Shown: positions 5,641 to 6,102 of the stretch, one piece after another
Position numbering within the stretch: the first letter of the stretch is position 1
How the letters are laid out: every line of letters begins with the position of its first letter
Assembly (NCBI GenBank): GCA_027451915.1
Contig: DAIDHU010000499.1
Location: 1-6,102 of the forward strand
Origin: Thiomonas sp.
GTDB taxonomy: Bacteria; Pseudomonadota; Gammaproteobacteria; Burkholderiales; Burkholderiaceae_C
Length of the DNA stretch: 6,102 nt
Reading direction: 5' to 3'
Program-made: the position numbers and the translations under genes
The notes under the pieces: model-generated
What the model saw: the letters and a program-made list of their open reading frames with translations, nothing else
Databases searched by the model: none
What the model was told of the DNA's origin: nothing

Positions 5641-6102
5641 TGCCCAGCACCCTGCACGACGTCGCCGAGCGCTCGGGCACTTCCATCGCCACCGTCTCGC
5701 GCGCCCTCAACCAGCCCGGCAAGCTGCGGCGCGAGACCCTGGAGCGGGTGCGCAAGGCCATGCGCGAGCTGCACTTCCGCCCCAACCTGATCGGTCGCCA
5801 GCTGCGCGGCGAGCGCACCGGCCTGGTGGGGGTGGTGCTGCCCGACATGCTCAACCCGGTGTTTGGCGAATGCCTGCAGGGCATCGAGGAGTCCGCCGCG
5901 CAGGGTGCCTTCCGTGTGCTGCTCAGCACCACCGGCTATGACGCCGGGCGGGAAGCGCAGGCCATCGACACCTTGCTGTCGCAGCGCGTGGACGGGCTGA
6001 TCCTCACCGTGGCCCGGGCCGAGGGCCATCCGCTGCTCGACGAGCTGGCCGCGAGCGGCGTGCCCTACCAGCTGGTCTACAACCACTGCGCCTCGCATCC
6101 CT
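5640..6102 (+). CDS. LacI-family transcriptional regulator, 3'-truncated
   Basis: The ATG overlaps the HAD stop (TGATG), so translation is probably coupled. The frame runs open to the window edge, giving 154 residues of a usual ~330-345. The N-terminal helix-turn-helix is TLHDVAERSGTSIATVSRAL (4-23), followed by PGKLRRETLERVRKAM (26-41), helix 3. The hinge is FRPNLIGRQLRGERTG (46-61), with L55 at the minor-groove-inserting leucine position. The periplasmic-binding-protein-like effector domain then begins: GLVGVVLPDMLNPVFGECLQ (61-80), LLSTTGYD (94-101) and QRVDGLILT (115-123). It likely represses its own operon through the palindrome at 4957-4972 and responds to a sugar or related metabolite. 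The ligand cannot be named, since most of the effector domain and the downstream genes lie outside the window. Confidence 0.93.
   Translation, partial: MPSTLHDVAERSGTSIATVSRALNQPGKLRRETLERVRKAMRELHFRPNLIGRQLRGERTGLVGVVLPDMLNPVFGECLQGIEESAAQGAFRVLLSTTGYDAGREAQAIDTLLSQRVDGLILTVARAEGHPLLDELAASGVPYQLVYNHCASHP

Noticed and set aside
5505..6098. A 197-codon minus-strand open frame opposite the HAD end and the LacI gene.
   Set aside because: The plus strand encodes an unmistakable LacI helix-turn-helix and HAD motif IV; the antisense frame shows no domain.

Overview
The window is very GC-rich (about 70% by eye). The proteins look proteobacterial, and my best guess is a betaproteobacterium of the Burkholderiales. 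That rests on overall protein style and base composition only; no rRNA or other marker gene is present. The DNA is densely coding: seven protein genes, two of them cut by the window edges. I see no tRNA, rRNA, CRISPR array, insertion sequence or prophage gene.

Layout. (1) Positions 1-854 (+) hold the C-terminal ~283 residues of a zinc-free quinone oxidoreductase of the Qor/CrtZ-crystallin MDR type. (2) Positions 909-2096 (-) encode a fold-type I PLP aminotransferase convergent with it; the 54-base gap holds two GC-rich dyads. (3) A 130-base divergent spacer leads to an alpha/beta hydrolase at 2227-3123 (+), whose start sits exactly where a leaderless transcript would begin. (4) A 72-base convergent spacer with a 9-bp inverted repeat separates it from a minus-strand pair: a tandem-domain universal stress protein (4016-4801) followed 52 bases later by a class I SAM methyltransferase (3196-3963). 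(5) A divergent control region (4802-4989) contains a Crp/Fnr-type dyad at about -40.5 from a possible usp promoter, and a near-perfect LacI/GalR-family operator. (6) Positions 4990-5640 (+) encode a HAD-IB phosphatase-like hydrolase, overlapping by one base a LacI-family regulator (5640 to the window end, truncated).

Most of the window is ordinary housekeeping and accessory metabolism. The part most worth attention is the right-hand control region plus the HAD-LacI pair. It looks like the head of an autoregulated operon in which a sugar-type repressor is translationally coupled to a small-molecule phosphatase and has its own operator in front. The transported or metabolised compound is probably encoded beyond the right edge. 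No clearly unprecedented system is visible.
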